Notes: generated from the sequence alone by a model not told the origin. Shown: positions 17,391-26,914, counted from the first letter of the stretch. The stretch is DNA of 64,000 bases from Caryophanales bacterium (GCA_029256085.1 JAQSYP010000002.1:390426-454425), one strand, 5' to 3'. Program-made: numbers and translations.

Positions 17391-18529
17391 TTTTGAGTAC
17401 CAGTAAGTGCAATGTCCTTTACAAGCTTTTTATTACTTTGAATTTTATCTAAAATATCATAAATATTATCTATTTTACCGCCCATTACATTGAAGATATT
17501 TTCATGCCCATAATCTTCTCTATAAAGAATTGGACGTCCATCATCATCTTCATTTTGTATTAAGACAGTTTTTATTTCAAAAATTGACTCAATATATTTT
17601 GATTCTGCAATTGATGGTAAATATCTCTGAGCGTCTTTCAACATATATGAATAGTTTGATTTAACTGCTGTATTCTTCAGGTATATATGACCATCCATAA
17701 AGTCCTCTTGGTCAACCCAGCTAAAATGAGGAGTATACCTCACATGACTCAATGAATGAACTTTTTTTGCTGGATACGGCATTGTAGAAAAATACAAACC
17801 ATCCATAACTGTAATCCCAACATTTTTTATTTCATCTGGAACTTCAATCAGAGCCATTTCAGTAAGTTCATTTTTCATCGGCAATAAAGGCAAATCAGAT
17901 CCTCTCATTAACTTATTAATCTGCGAATAAGTACAATTGAAAGTATACTTTGTTGAAAGAACCTCACCATTATCTAATAAAATATTAAGTGATGGACTAT
18001 TATCTGATTTTTGAATTGCCATAACTTCTGTGTTATATAAAATAGGTATTCCTGCCGCATCTAGCCTCTCTAACAGAATGTCTCTAAGTATAAAAGCATC
18101 AAATGCATATTCTTTTACTAAAAAAACATCTTCAATTAAATCATTATTAAACAACTTATTATATTTCGGTTCTGCTTTTTCAATCGGCGCTCCCATTTCA
18201 TTAAACATCTGATGAAAGCGGTAGGCATTTACTTTAGAACCTTTAGCGATTGCATACAATTTTGTAAAGTCACTTACAACACAGCGTTCGAATTCATTTG
18301 TAAATATCGGAAAGTTAATAAATGATCGATATGCGGTTACCATGCTTCGAGGATAATGATAACCATTATGAACTCTAGCTTGATTAATTAAAGACGCATG
18401 TATCAACAATTCTGCTTCTTTTTCTACGATAACTACTCTTTGATAATACTTCTTCATTTCTAATGCTATAGAACAGCCGTAAAATCCGCCACCGATTATT
18501 ACAACATCAAAGTCGTTAGTATTAAGCAT
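17387..18529 (-). CDS. FAD-dependent oxidoreductase (DAO family)
   Basis: 380 residues. An N-terminal dinucleotide-binding motif (DVVIIGGGFYGCSIALEM, with GxGxxG as GGGFYG) is followed by VVIVEKE, the end of the second strand contacting the FAD ribose. RVHNGYHYPRS resembles the substrate-side loop of D-amino-acid-oxidase-type enzymes. The start (AAAGGAAG upstream) overlaps the end of the GT2 gene by eight bases. It sits among sugar genes rather than amino-acid genes, so it probably oxidises or modifies a sugar or its precursor (inference). Exact reaction unknown. Confidence 0.8.
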   Translation of the reverse strand: MLNTNDFDVVIIGGGFYGCSIALEMKKYYQRVVIVEKEAELLIHASLINQARVHNGYHYPRSMVTAYRSFINFPIFTNEFERCVVSDFTKLYAIAKGSKVNAYRFHQMFNEMGAPIEKAEPKYNKLFNNDLIEDVFLVKEYAFDAFILRDILLERLDAAGIPILYNTEVMAIQKSDNSPSLNILLDNGEVLSTKYTFNCTYSQINKLMRGSDLPLLPMKNELTEMALIEVPDEIKNVGITVMDGLYFSTMPYPAKKVHSLSHVRYTPHFSWVDQEDFMDGHIYLKNTAVKSNYSYMLKDAQRYLPSIAESKYIESIFEIKTVLIQNEDDDGRPILYREDYGHENIFNVMGGKIDNIYDILDKIQSNKKLVKDIALTGTQK

Positions 18530-19343
18530 TTATATTACTTCCTTTATTATTAATTGAATTAATATCTGGGTTATAAGATTTGCAGATTAATTTAAGTAGT
18601 ATTTTAATTAAGAATAAATTACCTCTAAAGCTACTTATTTTTGTAGGAATCTTTCCGTCGTCTGGGTATCGCCTTGTTACAGGGATTTCTTTTGTTTTCA
18701 TGCCAAGTTGGGCAGCTCTTACAGATAGATATGCTAACAACTCATATGTTTCAAATATACTTCGGAATGGTTGTACCCTGGGATCTACTAAATATTTCTT
18801 ACTATACGCGCGAAAGCCGTTTGTAGTATCGGTATATCTATATCCAGCCACAAGACTTATAATTGGAGCGTGTATCAATCTAATAGCAAGGTCTCTTATA
18901 ATCGGGGTGTTTATGGCTTGTCCACCTTTTACATACCTAGAGCCTTGAATAAAGTCATAGCCATTATCTAATTCATTAATAAAGTTTGTAATAGAATTTA
19001 CATCATCTTTATCATTTCCATCAATAGTAATTACTCCTTCGTATCCTTCACGAAGTGCGTAATCATAACCTATCCTTAGTTGGGCACTTAATTTTCCAGT
19101 ATCATTTTTTATAAGAAGTGTTCTAACTCCCATAGACTCTAGGAAGCTTAACTCAGTGGACCCATCTTTACTGCCACCATCCGCAATAATAATATCAACT
19201 TCATTAGAATAATATTTCATTTTTTCTAATTGGCTTTTTATTCTTTCACCTTCATTGATTATGGGAATAATAATACAGTACTTAGTACTCTTTTTCTTAA
19301 ATTCATGATACTTTGCCTTTGGAACTTCCCAAAATTCACTCAT
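18522..19343 (-). CDS. Glycosyltransferase family 2 (polyprenol-phosphate type)
   Basis: 273 residues, ATG 19343 after AGGAGG. GT-A fold motifs: CIIIPIINEGERI, VDIIIADGGSKDGS, a GVITIDGNDKDD stretch in place of the classical DAD, and GSRYVKGG followed by TNGFRAYSKK, as in DPM1/GtrB-like enzymes. There is no clear C-terminal membrane helix pair. It probably transfers a sugar to undecaprenyl phosphate or to a lipid-linked intermediate, in one operon with the isomerase, epimerase and FAD enzyme. Donor sugar unknown. Confidence 0.82.
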   Translation of the reverse strand: MSEFWEVPKAKYHEFKKKSTKYCIIIPIINEGERIKSQLEKMKYYSNEVDIIIADGGSKDGSTELSFLESMGVRTLLIKNDTGKLSAQLRIGYDYALREGYEGVITIDGNDKDDVNSITNFINELDNGYDFIQGSRYVKGGQAINTPIIRDLAIRLIHAPIISLVAGYRYTDTTNGFRAYSKKYLVDPRVQPFRSIFETYELLAYLSVRAAQLGMKTKEIPVTRRYPDDGKIPTKISSFRGNLFLIKILLKLICKSYNPDINSINNKGSNINA

Positions 19344-19364
19344 TATTAACCTCCTAGAGGTGAC

Positions 19365-20177
19365 CTATTTGTAGACATCTAGAGCAAATTCTAAGCTCTC
19401 TCTTACTAATTCTATGTTTGATTTGTTTTCTATCGTTTTCATTTCAATAGATATATAGTTTTTATAATTAATATCTTTTAATATATCAGAAAATCTCTTA
19501 TGATCGACTTGTCCATTTGTTATTAGATTCAAATCAGGTTCACTTATATGAAAATGATTTAAATAGGGTCTTGCATCAATTAATGATCTTTCAATATTTT
19601 CATTACTAAGTGTCATTCCTGATGCATCAAGGTGAAGCTTAAATCCCGGATGACCAACTTCTTCTACTAGTTCTATACCCTCTTTTGTGTTAGTTATGAA
19701 ATCACAACCATATCTGCTTGGATTCGGCTCAACGCAGAAAGTTGTACCAAATTTATTTGCTACTTCACCTACACTATTAAAAAACTCGATTGCAACATCC
19801 ATTGCTTTGCTATATTTCATATCACCAATTAGTCTGTTTTTTGGTGAACCAAAAACAAAGACTTTTGCACCTAATCCTGCACCTAATTCAATAATTCTCG
19901 CTAAATATTCAAGTGCTTCTTGCCTCTTTTTTTCATTTTGAAAAATTACCAAATCAGGTCTACCAAATAAAAGTGCCTGTAGTGAAATGATATCAATATC
20001 ATCCTTATTCCAAAAAGCTCTATAGTTACTAATTTCACTACTATTAGCATTAAGAGGGTTACTCCAAATCTTAGTTGGTGCTATTTCAACCCCTGATACT
20101 GAATACTCTTTAAGTAAAGATTTTACTTCTACATCTTCATTAAATTCCCAAGCTATATTTGAGATTGCTAGTTTCAT
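19365..20177 (-). CDS. Sugar phosphate isomerase/epimerase (TIM barrel)
   Basis: 270 residues. Xylose-isomerase-like AP-endonuclease-2 fold: SNIAWEF at strand 1, GLGAKVFVFGSPKNR, FCVEPNPSRYG (metal-ligand Glu), FKLHLDASGM (Asp), NHFHISEPDL (His) and ISIEMK (Glu) at strand ends, consistent with a divalent-metal site. The ATG overlaps the epimerase stop (ATGA). It probably isomerises or epimerises an unusual sugar for the surface polymer encoded around it (inference). Confidence 0.82.
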   Translation of the reverse strand: MKLAISNIAWEFNEDVEVKSLLKEYSVSGVEIAPTKIWSNPLNANSSEISNYRAFWNKDDIDIISLQALLFGRPDLVIFQNEKKRQEALEYLARIIELGAGLGAKVFVFGSPKNRLIGDMKYSKAMDVAIEFFNSVGEVANKFGTTFCVEPNPSRYGCDFITNTKEGIELVEEVGHPGFKLHLDASGMTLSNENIERSLIDARPYLNHFHISEPDLNLITNGQVDHKRFSDILKDINYKNYISIEMKTIENKSNIELVRESLEFALDVYK

Positions 20178-20956
20178 ACCTTCTGCACACCTTTACTTAA
20201 CTCTTTAACAACAAAACCTTTTATTTCTTGAAGAATATCGTCTTTTGAAAGTATATATCCCTCTTTTTCACTCTTAAAAATAGTAGAGTACTTTGTCTTC
20301 ATATCATAAATAATCGGATTATCTTCCGTAATTTGGTAAAAATCCCTATTAAATGCAAATTGAACAATGTCCTTTACTTTAACTGGCTCAGTCGCAAAGT
20401 TGACTAACTTAATATTGTTATCTAAACAAGTACAAATATCTTTGTATAGCCTCGCTAAATTGTAAAACTGAAATATATTTTCACTATTAACTAAATGAAG
20501 ACAATTATTATTTAAAAAATCATAAATAATATTCTTTTTTAAACCATCCCCAAATAACCCTGGAAGACGGATTATTGTTACAGACGGGAATTTTTCTTTC
20601 ACTAAATTTTCAAGCATAAATCGATGTTTTCCATAAGGCATTAAATTCTCAGCAACTATTTTGGTATCTTCGTTAATGTCAACTGGAGAAGAATACACAT
20701 CTACAGTTGAAATCAAGATAAACTCTTCGCATTCTATCTGTTGTAGGTTTTCAATTAAAAGCTCGATTGTTGCCAAATCTTCATCAGGATTCTTATTTGC
20801 TTTCCATTTAACTGCTGGTGCCCCCGCACAAACTAGAAACTTAAACTTTTCACCTTTAATATCATTAATATTTTTAGAGTTATATAATTTATCAAATTCA
20901 GTTTGGTTTAACAAATTACTACCAACAAAGCCAGTGTATCCGATTAAGCCTCTCAT
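20174..20956 (-). CDS. NAD-dependent sugar epimerase/dehydratase (extended SDR-like)
   Basis: 260 residues, ATG 20956 after GGAGGAAG. The Rossmann motif GYTGFVG is at residues about 6-12, with an SSxD-type segment LISTVDVYSSP and the YGKHR pair (YxxxK-like, with K as the second residue after G) at about 130-134. It is shorter than usual epimerases, with a reduced substrate domain. Coupled to the downstream isomerase and in the operon that starts with the GtrB-like GT2. Product sugar not identifiable from sequence. Confidence 0.75.
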   Translation of the reverse strand: MRGLIGYTGFVGSNLLNQTEFDKLYNSKNINDIKGEKFKFLVCAGAPAVKWKANKNPDEDLATIELLIENLQQIECEEFILISTVDVYSSPVDINEDTKIVAENLMPYGKHRFMLENLVKEKFPSVTIIRLPGLFGDGLKKNIIYDFLNNNCLHLVNSENIFQFYNLARLYKDICTCLDNNIKLVNFATEPVKVKDIVQFAFNRDFYQITEDNPIIYDMKTKYSTIFKSEKEGYILSKDDILQEIKGFVVKELSKGVQKV

Positions 20957-20970
20957 CTAACTTCCTCCAC

Positions 20971-21942
20971 TTAAACTATATTCTTTTTGTCTATTTCTTT
21001 ATATATAACGGAGCTCGTAGTTTCCTCTGATATATAGTAGAGTGAACCTTTTTTTGTCTCCTTTAATACAGAAGAAATATAAACACTTACAATAGACAAT
21101 AGTAAAAATAAGAAAAAGAACATTGTCGAGTTTACAAGTGAAGATGAAACCCAACCTGCTGCAACATCTTCCTTGAATAGTGCAATAAAGAAAATATAGA
21201 ACATATAAAATAGATTTAAGAGACTGATAGAAAATCCTAGTAATGCGGACCATCTTAGTAGTTTGTCAGAATTTGTGATTAGAATTTCGAAAGCAAATCC
21301 AAATGTATCTAGGAAGCTTCTCTTTTTTCTATTGTTTGCTCGCTGAATTTTATCAAATTTAACAGTTGTATGCTTATACCCTACTTCTAACATTAAATAT
21401 TTCAAGTATCTGCTTCGATCTCTTATTTGTACTAAAGAATTAACCATTTTTCTGCTCATGCAAATGTAATCAGAGTAGTTTGGATTAATGCGGTATCCAG
21501 TTAATTTTTCGCTAATTTTATAGAAAATTCCCGCCCAATTTCTTTGTAGAAAAGAATCATCTCTCCGGTTATTTCTTTCTCCTATTACTAAATCGTAACC
21601 ATTCAAAGCTTTCTCAACCAAATTCAATATAAGCTTAGGTGGATCACTGTTTATATCCATTAAAACTATATAGTCTCCAATACAATTATCAAGTATTGCA
21701 GTCTTAGCTTGTTCTTCATCGTATTGCTTTGATAGAACAATCAATCTAATATTTTTAAATTTTCTTTGTAGCTTTTTGATTTCTGCTTGGGAATCATCAG
21801 TTGAACAATTATCAACTAATACAATTTCATAGTTATAATTACTGTTTGCTAGAATTGTTGATGTCTCGCCTATAAAGTTTTCTAAAACTTCTGTATCATT
21901 ATGTATGATTGTTCCAACTGAAATTATTAGATCATTATTCAT
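20971..21942 (-). CDS. GtrB-like polyprenol-phosphate glycosyltransferase (GT2 with two TM helices)
   Basis: About 323 residues from ATG 21942 (AAAGGGG upstream). Cytoplasmic GT2 domain with VSVGTIIHND-like start, NYEIVLVDNCSTDDS, YIVLMDINSDPP (the DxxxDPP motif of GtrB/ArnC/DPM1 enzymes) and GYRINPNYSDYICMSRK. Two C-terminal membrane helices (about 230-252 and 265-290) follow. First gene of the operon that ends at 15792. It likely charges undecaprenyl phosphate with the sugar made by the following enzymes, for flipping by GtrA (established for the family; specific sugar inferred). Confidence 0.83.
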   Translation of the reverse strand: MNNDLIISVGTIIHNDTEVLENFIGETSTILANSNYNYEIVLVDNCSTDDSQAEIKKLQRKFKNIRLIVLSKQYDEEQAKTAILDNCIGDYIVLMDINSDPPKLILNLVEKALNGYDLVIGERNNRRDDSFLQRNWAGIFYKISEKLTGYRINPNYSDYICMSRKMVNSLVQIRDRSRYLKYLMLEVGYKHTTVKFDKIQRANNRKKRSFLDTFGFAFEILITNSDKLLRWSALLGFSISLLNLFYMFYIFFIALFKEDVAAGWVSSSLVNSTMFFFLFLLLSIVSVYISSVLKETKKGSLYYISEETTSSVIYKEIDKKNIV

Positions 21943-22111
21943 TTGCAATCCCCTTTTAATAAGCTATTTAATTAGCAGATACTTAAATAGTATCAAAAAT
22001 TTTATGAATTTTTTGAGAAATATGTGACATAAATTGAAAATAATGCAAAAATAAATAAATTTAAGTCGAATTACTAGAACTCCTAGTATTGAAAAAATAT
22101 TAGTAATTATT

Positions 22112-22226
22112 TTTGGGTTGATTTGCGCTTTCGGCGCTCGCTTTCCGCGGACGATCTGCGAGCCTGTAGTTTCGCTTAGATCGTTCTTCCGCTGGAGTCG
22201 AGCACTTTTCGCTCAATCAACCCAAA
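22112..22226. repeat. GC-rich Bacillus-type palindromic repeat, copy 1
   Basis: A GC-rich island in AT-rich DNA, bounded by a perfect 12-base inverted repeat (22112-22123/22215-22226), with inner GCTTTCCGCGG and GCTGGAGTCGAGC arms. It belongs to a family of dispersed intergenic palindromes common in Bacillus. It occupies most of the 407-base gap between the GtrB-like gene and galE; the rest is AT-rich and holds only the galE terminator. Confidence 0.75.
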
Positions 22227-22299
22227 TATCAATTCTAACATATATATAAAAATTAGTGTCAGTTGCCTTTCCCACAAATTCTTTAAATCAACAGTTAAT

Positions 22300-22344
22300 A
22301 AAAGAGGGGGTTCAAAAGTACCTGAGACTTTTGGAACACCCTCT
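22300..22344 (-). terminator. Terminator of galE/polysaccharide operon
   Basis: Long imperfect hairpin: GAGGGGGTTCAAAAGT pairs with ACTTTTGGAACACCCTC, then a short U tract on the minus strand. It resembles the sdaAA terminator at 56250. Confidence 0.75.
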
Positions 22345-22349
22345 TCAAC

Positions 22350-23342
22350 TTAAATATTGTTTAATTCGAATTTCCATGCATCGCGGCACATTTCTAGAAC
22401 ATCCCGTTTAGCTGTCCAACCTAATTCCTTTTCAACCTTGCTAACATCTGCATAGCATTCTGCAATATCACCTGCACGGCGTTCAACAATTGAGTATGGA
22501 ATTATCATATTGTTAGCCTCTTCAAAAGCTTTGATTAATTGCAGTACAGAAACCCCATTACCAGTCCCTAAATTATAAATTTGGACACCCTTTTTTATAT
22601 GTTTAAATGCAGCTAAGTGACCTTCTGCGAGATCCATGACGTGGATATAATCTCTAACACCTGTACCATCAATCGTCGAATAATCATTTCCAAAAACTCT
22701 TAATTTCTCTAACTTTCCTTTAGCAACTTGCGTCAAATAAGGCATTAGATTATTAGGAATCCCGTTCGGTGCTTCTCCTATTAATCCACTTTCATGAGCA
22801 CCAACTGGATTGAAATATCTTAAAAGGCTTACTGAAAAATTAGGATTAGCATTTACTACATCAATTAAAATTTTCTCACACATTGCCTTAGATGTACCAT
22901 ATGGGTTGGTAGTTGGTTTTAATTCCATTTCTTCTGTAAAAGGAACAACATTATCTCCATAAACTGTTGCAGAAGAACTGAATATTAACTTTTCAACACC
23001 AAACTTTATACATGCTTCAGCAATAACAATTGTACTTACTAAATTATTGTAATAATACTGTAGTGGTTTCTCTACAGATTCACCTACTGCCTTAAGACCT
23101 GCAAAGTGAATTACCCCTTCTATATTATGTGAAAAAAAAATCTTTTCAACATCTACAGAATTAGTTACATCAACTTGGTAAAAGCTTACTTCCTTATTTG
23201 TAATTTCTTTTATTTTGTTAATTGATTCAATTTTACTATTAGCAAGATTATCAGCAATAATAACCGAATAACCAGCGTTTAATAAAGAAACACAAGTATG
23301 CGTTCCAATATATCCTGCACCACCAGTGACTAAAATACTCAA
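22350..23342 (-). CDS. galE: UDP-glucose 4-epimerase
   Basis: About 330 residues from TTG 23342, giving the classic MSILVTGGAGYIGTH start behind AGGTGG; GTG 23351 would abut that site. Motifs: GGAGYIG for NAD, FAGLKAVGES, SSSATVYGD with the catalytic Ser/Thr, and YGTSK with Tyr and Lys. It interconverts UDP-glucose and UDP-galactose (or the GlcNAc/GalNAc pair), supplying a donor to the glycosyltransferases upstream. Last gene of the long polysaccharide operon; a strong terminator follows. Confidence 0.95.
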   Translation of the reverse strand: MSILVTGGAGYIGTHTCVSLLNAGYSVIIADNLANSKIESINKIKEITNKEVSFYQVDVTNSVDVEKIFFSHNIEGVIHFAGLKAVGESVEKPLQYYYNNLVSTIVIAEACIKFGVEKLIFSSSATVYGDNVVPFTEEMELKPTTNPYGTSKAMCEKILIDVVNANPNFSVSLLRYFNPVGAHESGLIGEAPNGIPNNLMPYLTQVAKGKLEKLRVFGNDYSTIDGTGVRDYIHVMDLAEGHLAAFKHIKKGVQIYNLGTGNGVSVLQLIKAFEEANNMIIPYSIVERRAGDIAECYADVSKVEKELGWTAKRDVLEMCRDAWKFELNNI

Positions 23343-23373
23343 ACTAAACACCCACCTAAATTATTTTTTTATC

Positions 23374-24384
23374 CTACTGAAATTGTCTTAGCCATTCAAA
23401 ACCTAAGCTGATTTTCTCGTCGACAAAATCTATTCCACCAATTGAAGATGAAGTTACTGTGATAGCTTTGGCAAATTTGATTTGTGGATTAAAATTTAAT
23501 ATTTCAGTTGGTAAATTTTTATTAATTACTTTAATATTACTAAATTCTAACTCATAATTAAAATTATCTCTAGGGTGTGGTTTTATAACAGGATTCAATC
23601 CTTTTTCAATACAATATTCGTTAATTATAATTTCATAGACATTTTTTTGTATTTCTGAAAACTTAACAATTTTATCTTCAAACAATGGCTGGGTTAAAAT
23701 TAAAATGCTATTCTGTTCAAGAGTAGGACTAACCTTATCACTCATGAATATGTTATAAATTTTTATTTTATCTTCATTAGTTAAGTTTTTAAACATATTG
23801 TCTTTTGGAGTAATTCTAAGTTTATCTTTAGGAATACTTATTCCGTCAGCACTATTAACCTCTACTACCTTGGAATATTTCGATTTACCATGAAAGAATT
23901 GTGTTTCAAAGATACGACTGAGCAACCTATGCTTAAACGGTTTATAATAGTCTATCTTAAAGTAATTACCTAATACTTTGTAAGAATCTTTAGCATCTTC
24001 CAGTAAATTATAATATATTTTGTTAGCTCGAAGATAATATCCGATATATGTCCAGTCATTAAAAATATTCACTTCACTATAAGTCGACTTTTTCAATTCA
24101 AATGAAGGATTAATATTTTTCTTAATAATCTGGTTAACAAATAGGTTTCTTACTCTAATAAATCTTTTAAAATTTAAAAAGCCACTTTCTTGATACTTTT
24201 TTTCCTTAAATTCATATACATTATTAAAAATCCCTGAATCCTTTAGTGAATCAATTAAGCCCTCATATTCAGGAATAGTATCACAAATTACTATATCAGC
24301 AGTATAATCGCTTGATATTTCTTTCATTAAAGTTACTAAAACATGATAGAAAGTAAAACATATATAAAGCTTTTTATTTATCAT
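23374..24384 (-). CDS. GT52-like (sialyltransferase-type) glycosyltransferase
   Basis: 336 residues. Pattern of family 52 / polysialyltransferase-like GT-B enzymes: an N-terminal YICFTFYHVLVTLM segment, a central NSILILTQPLFED strand, NPVIKPHPRDNF (the KPHPRD nucleotide-contacting motif), and KAITVTSSSIGG near the C-terminus (the conserved Ser pair). The family makes sialic-acid or related linkages. No sialic acid biosynthesis gene is in this window, so the donor may differ. Overlaps the flippase gene by four bases. Confidence 0.75.
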   Translation of the reverse strand: MINKKLYICFTFYHVLVTLMKEISSDYTADIVICDTIPEYEGLIDSLKDSGIFNNVYEFKEKKYQESGFLNFKRFIRVRNLFVNQIIKKNINPSFELKKSTYSEVNIFNDWTYIGYYLRANKIYYNLLEDAKDSYKVLGNYFKIDYYKPFKHRLLSRIFETQFFHGKSKYSKVVEVNSADGISIPKDKLRITPKDNMFKNLTNEDKIKIYNIFMSDKVSPTLEQNSILILTQPLFEDKIVKFSEIQKNVYEIIINEYCIEKGLNPVIKPHPRDNFNYELEFSNIKVINKNLPTEILNFNPQIKFAKAITVTSSSIGGIDFVDEKISLGFEWLRQFQ

Positions 24385-25907
24385 GATAATTTAAGCACCT
24401 TCCTTACTTTTTCAAGTAGAAAGTTCCTCTCTTGCAAATCTAAAATAACAAACGCATTAATCAATAGCCCTAGTATTGCTGTAACTCCAGCAAATAAGAA
24501 GAACGATACAAAACTCTCAATTTCAACTAAATAATTTATACTAAACCCTAAACATGTAATGATTATAAATCCTAAAATTGATTTAAATACCTCAGGGTAG
24601 AAGGTTGTCCACTTTAAGCCTAAGTATTTGGCACCATACGGTACTGTAAAAACGAGGTTTCTAATAATACTTAATACCGTACTAACTCCAGCTATAGCAT
24701 ATATTCCTAAGTTTGTTGTGCGGACCAATATAAAAACAATGGCAACATTGAGTACACCTGTAGTTAATAAAACTATAGCATTTGTTTTTAATTTATTCGT
24801 AACTGTGAATACTCCGTAAATACTGTTTATTGAACCACTAACTATAATTGTAGCTACCGAGATGATAGACAATATTTGCAGAAGTCTGGGATCCTCATTC
24901 GGTACCCATAAACTGTAAAATTCAAGACCAAAAGTAATTAAAATTGCTACTGGGATATTTATTATAATACCTAAAATCTTCATCGATCTTTTTATTGATA
25001 TGAGCAACTCTTCTGTCTTTTCTTTTGCATATAAAATCGTAAAGTCAGGGACAAAAACCCCGGCTATTACACCAATTAACGAAATGATAAAAGTCGGGAT
25101 GGTTGTTGCAAGCGCTAATGTTCCCATTGCTGCTGCACCTACAAATAAGTTAGCTATTAGAAGGTTTAACCCCTGTAGCAATATTTGCCCAGCTAGGATA
25201 ACTGTATTCCATATTCCAGAAGAAATAAGTTCATATACAGCTCTAATATCAAAATAAGCTTTTCTTATATTAATTTCTGGCAACAGTTTTTTTGTATAAT
25301 ATACATTAAAGATTGTTGCGTAGATTAAAGTTACACAATAAACAAAACCTAAATATGAGACTGCTGGCTCTAGAAAAGCAAACAAAACGATAAGTAATAC
25401 TGCTTTTATTATTGAAGCCTCAATATCTCTAAGAGATTTTAAATACAAATTGTTTGTTGCAAATGTTGCGACACTAAAGCATGAAACTACAATACTAACT
25501 AAATAATTAAAAAACAAAAATATAAAAAGTAATCTTACGTCAGTTAATATTTCTGCTGGAACATTTACAAGTTTCTCCAGGTATACCACACAAATTATTG
25601 ATGGAATTAACATGACACAAGCCGCAATTACATTAGCTAGTAAGACTGAATTAAAATACTTATTCGCTTCTTGCCAATTATTTTTATGAATTTCAATAGT
25701 TATAAATCTTCCTGCCATTGAGTTTAATGCTATAGTTACAAGTGAAGCATAGTTAGTGAAACTAGTTCCTAAAGACACAAAGCCATACGCTTCGACTCCA
25801 ATTGACTTTGTAATATAAGGGGTTAGTAGAAAGCTAATACCAATATTAATAATAAAAGCTACTATACTAGCAATTAGATTTAATGATAGTTGATTTTGTC
25901 TATTCAT
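24381..25907 (-). CDS. Wzx-type polysaccharide flippase (MATE-like)
   Basis: 508 residues with 12 to 14 predicted membrane helices. The start has the oligosaccharide-flippase look (FLLTPYITKSIGVEAYGFVSLGTSF), an N-terminal signature of the Wzx/RfbX family. It would move undecaprenyl-diphosphate-linked repeat units to the outer face for the Wzy-type polymerase encoded at 33873. It is embedded between glycosyltransferases in one operon. ATG 25907 has GAGGGG rather far upstream (about 14 bases). Confidence 0.9.
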   Translation of the reverse strand: MNRQNQLSLNLIASIVAFIINIGISFLLTPYITKSIGVEAYGFVSLGTSFTNYASLVTIALNSMAGRFITIEIHKNNWQEANKYFNSVLLANVIAACVMLIPSIICVVYLEKLVNVPAEILTDVRLLFIFLFFNYLVSIVVSCFSVATFATNNLYLKSLRDIEASIIKAVLLIVLFAFLEPAVSYLGFVYCVTLIYATIFNVYYTKKLLPEINIRKAYFDIRAVYELISSGIWNTVILAGQILLQGLNLLIANLFVGAAAMGTLALATTIPTFIISLIGVIAGVFVPDFTILYAKEKTEELLISIKRSMKILGIIINIPVAILITFGLEFYSLWVPNEDPRLLQILSIISVATIIVSGSINSIYGVFTVTNKLKTNAIVLLTTGVLNVAIVFILVRTTNLGIYAIAGVSTVLSIIRNLVFTVPYGAKYLGLKWTTFYPEVFKSILGFIIITCLGFSINYLVEIESFVSFFLFAGVTAILGLLINAFVILDLQERNFLLEKVRKVLKLS

Positions 25908-25943
25908 TTCTAGCGATAGTTCCCCTCTGTTATGACTTTTTCA

Positions 25944-26891
25944 CTACTTCCTATAATATAGATTATAAGTATTAGTTAGCATTAATATTGAGTCTAATTT
26001 TCTTCTTTTATTTATATATTGACTAAATAATACATTGTTAATATTTAGTAAAAGTAATCTCTTTAGTTTTTTATAATTAGCCTTGTAAGAGTTCTTATGA
26101 TCTTCAGATTGTAGCAAGCTAAGTAAATAAATAATTCCTTTATAATAAAAGCTCAAAGCCTTTGGCTTTAAATCAGGATACTCTTTAGAAACAAAATCCA
26201 ACACGCTCTCTGAGGCGTCAAGTAAGTCCATCTTTCTTTCTGAAAATTCTTCTGTTGTTATACTGTTATTTCTTTGGTAGTAGTAATATTTACTCTCTCC
26301 TATGTGCACTACTTTATTAGCCTTGTAAAGTATCATTGTCATAACAAAGATATCTTCATTGTATCTTCCTACTGGAAATCTAATATCTTCAAAAAGCTTT
26401 CTATTAAAAAGCTTATCACATGAAGAACTATCAATGTTATTCCATGTTAATAAGTTTCCAATTGCTTCTTTATTACTCCATACTTTAGTGCCGTTAAACG
26501 AAAAAAGAGGAACATTTTCGTGTTCGAAAACATTATACCTTCCACACATACTAATATCTGCCCCATGCTTTAAACAAGCATTTAGTAGCTTCTCGTACAT
26601 ATCACTATCGATGTAATCATCACTATCTATAAAACTGACAAACATTCCTGTTGCTATCTCTAGCCCTGCATTTCTCGCATCTGCAAGTCCACCATTTTCT
26701 TTATGAATCACTTTAACTCTGTTATATAGTTTAGAGTATTCATCACAGATTCTACCACAATTATCAGGAGATCCATCATTGACTAATATAACTTCGATGT
26801 CAGTAAATGTTTGGTTCAAGATACTATCAACACATTTATTAATATATTTTTCAACTTTATAGACCGGTACAATAACACTTATAGTAGGCAT
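25944..26891 (-). CDS. Glycosyltransferase family 2
   Basis: 315 residues, ATG after GGAGGA. Canonical GT2 motifs: ISVIVPVYKVEKYI, CVDSILNQTF, VILVNDGSPDNCG, ENGGLADARNAGL and FIDSDDYID (the DxD metal site), with GRYNEDIF giving the base-type ED pair. Soluble GT-A enzyme that adds one sugar to the lipid-linked repeat unit on the cytoplasmic side. Donor and linkage not readable from sequence. Confidence 0.92.
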   Translation of the reverse strand: MPTISVIVPVYKVEKYINKCVDSILNQTFTDIEVILVNDGSPDNCGRICDEYSKLYNRVKVIHKENGGLADARNAGLEIATGMFVSFIDSDDYIDSDMYEKLLNACLKHGADISMCGRYNVFEHENVPLFSFNGTKVWSNKEAIGNLLTWNNIDSSSCDKLFNRKLFEDIRFPVGRYNEDIFVMTMILYKANKVVHIGESKYYYYQRNNSITTEEFSERKMDLLDASESVLDFVSKEYPDLKPKALSFYYKGIIYLLSLLQSEDHKNSYKANYKKLKRLLLLNINNVLFSQYINKRRKLDSILMLTNTYNLYYRK

Positions 26892-26914
26892 TTTTTACAG
26901 TCCTCCAAAAACAA

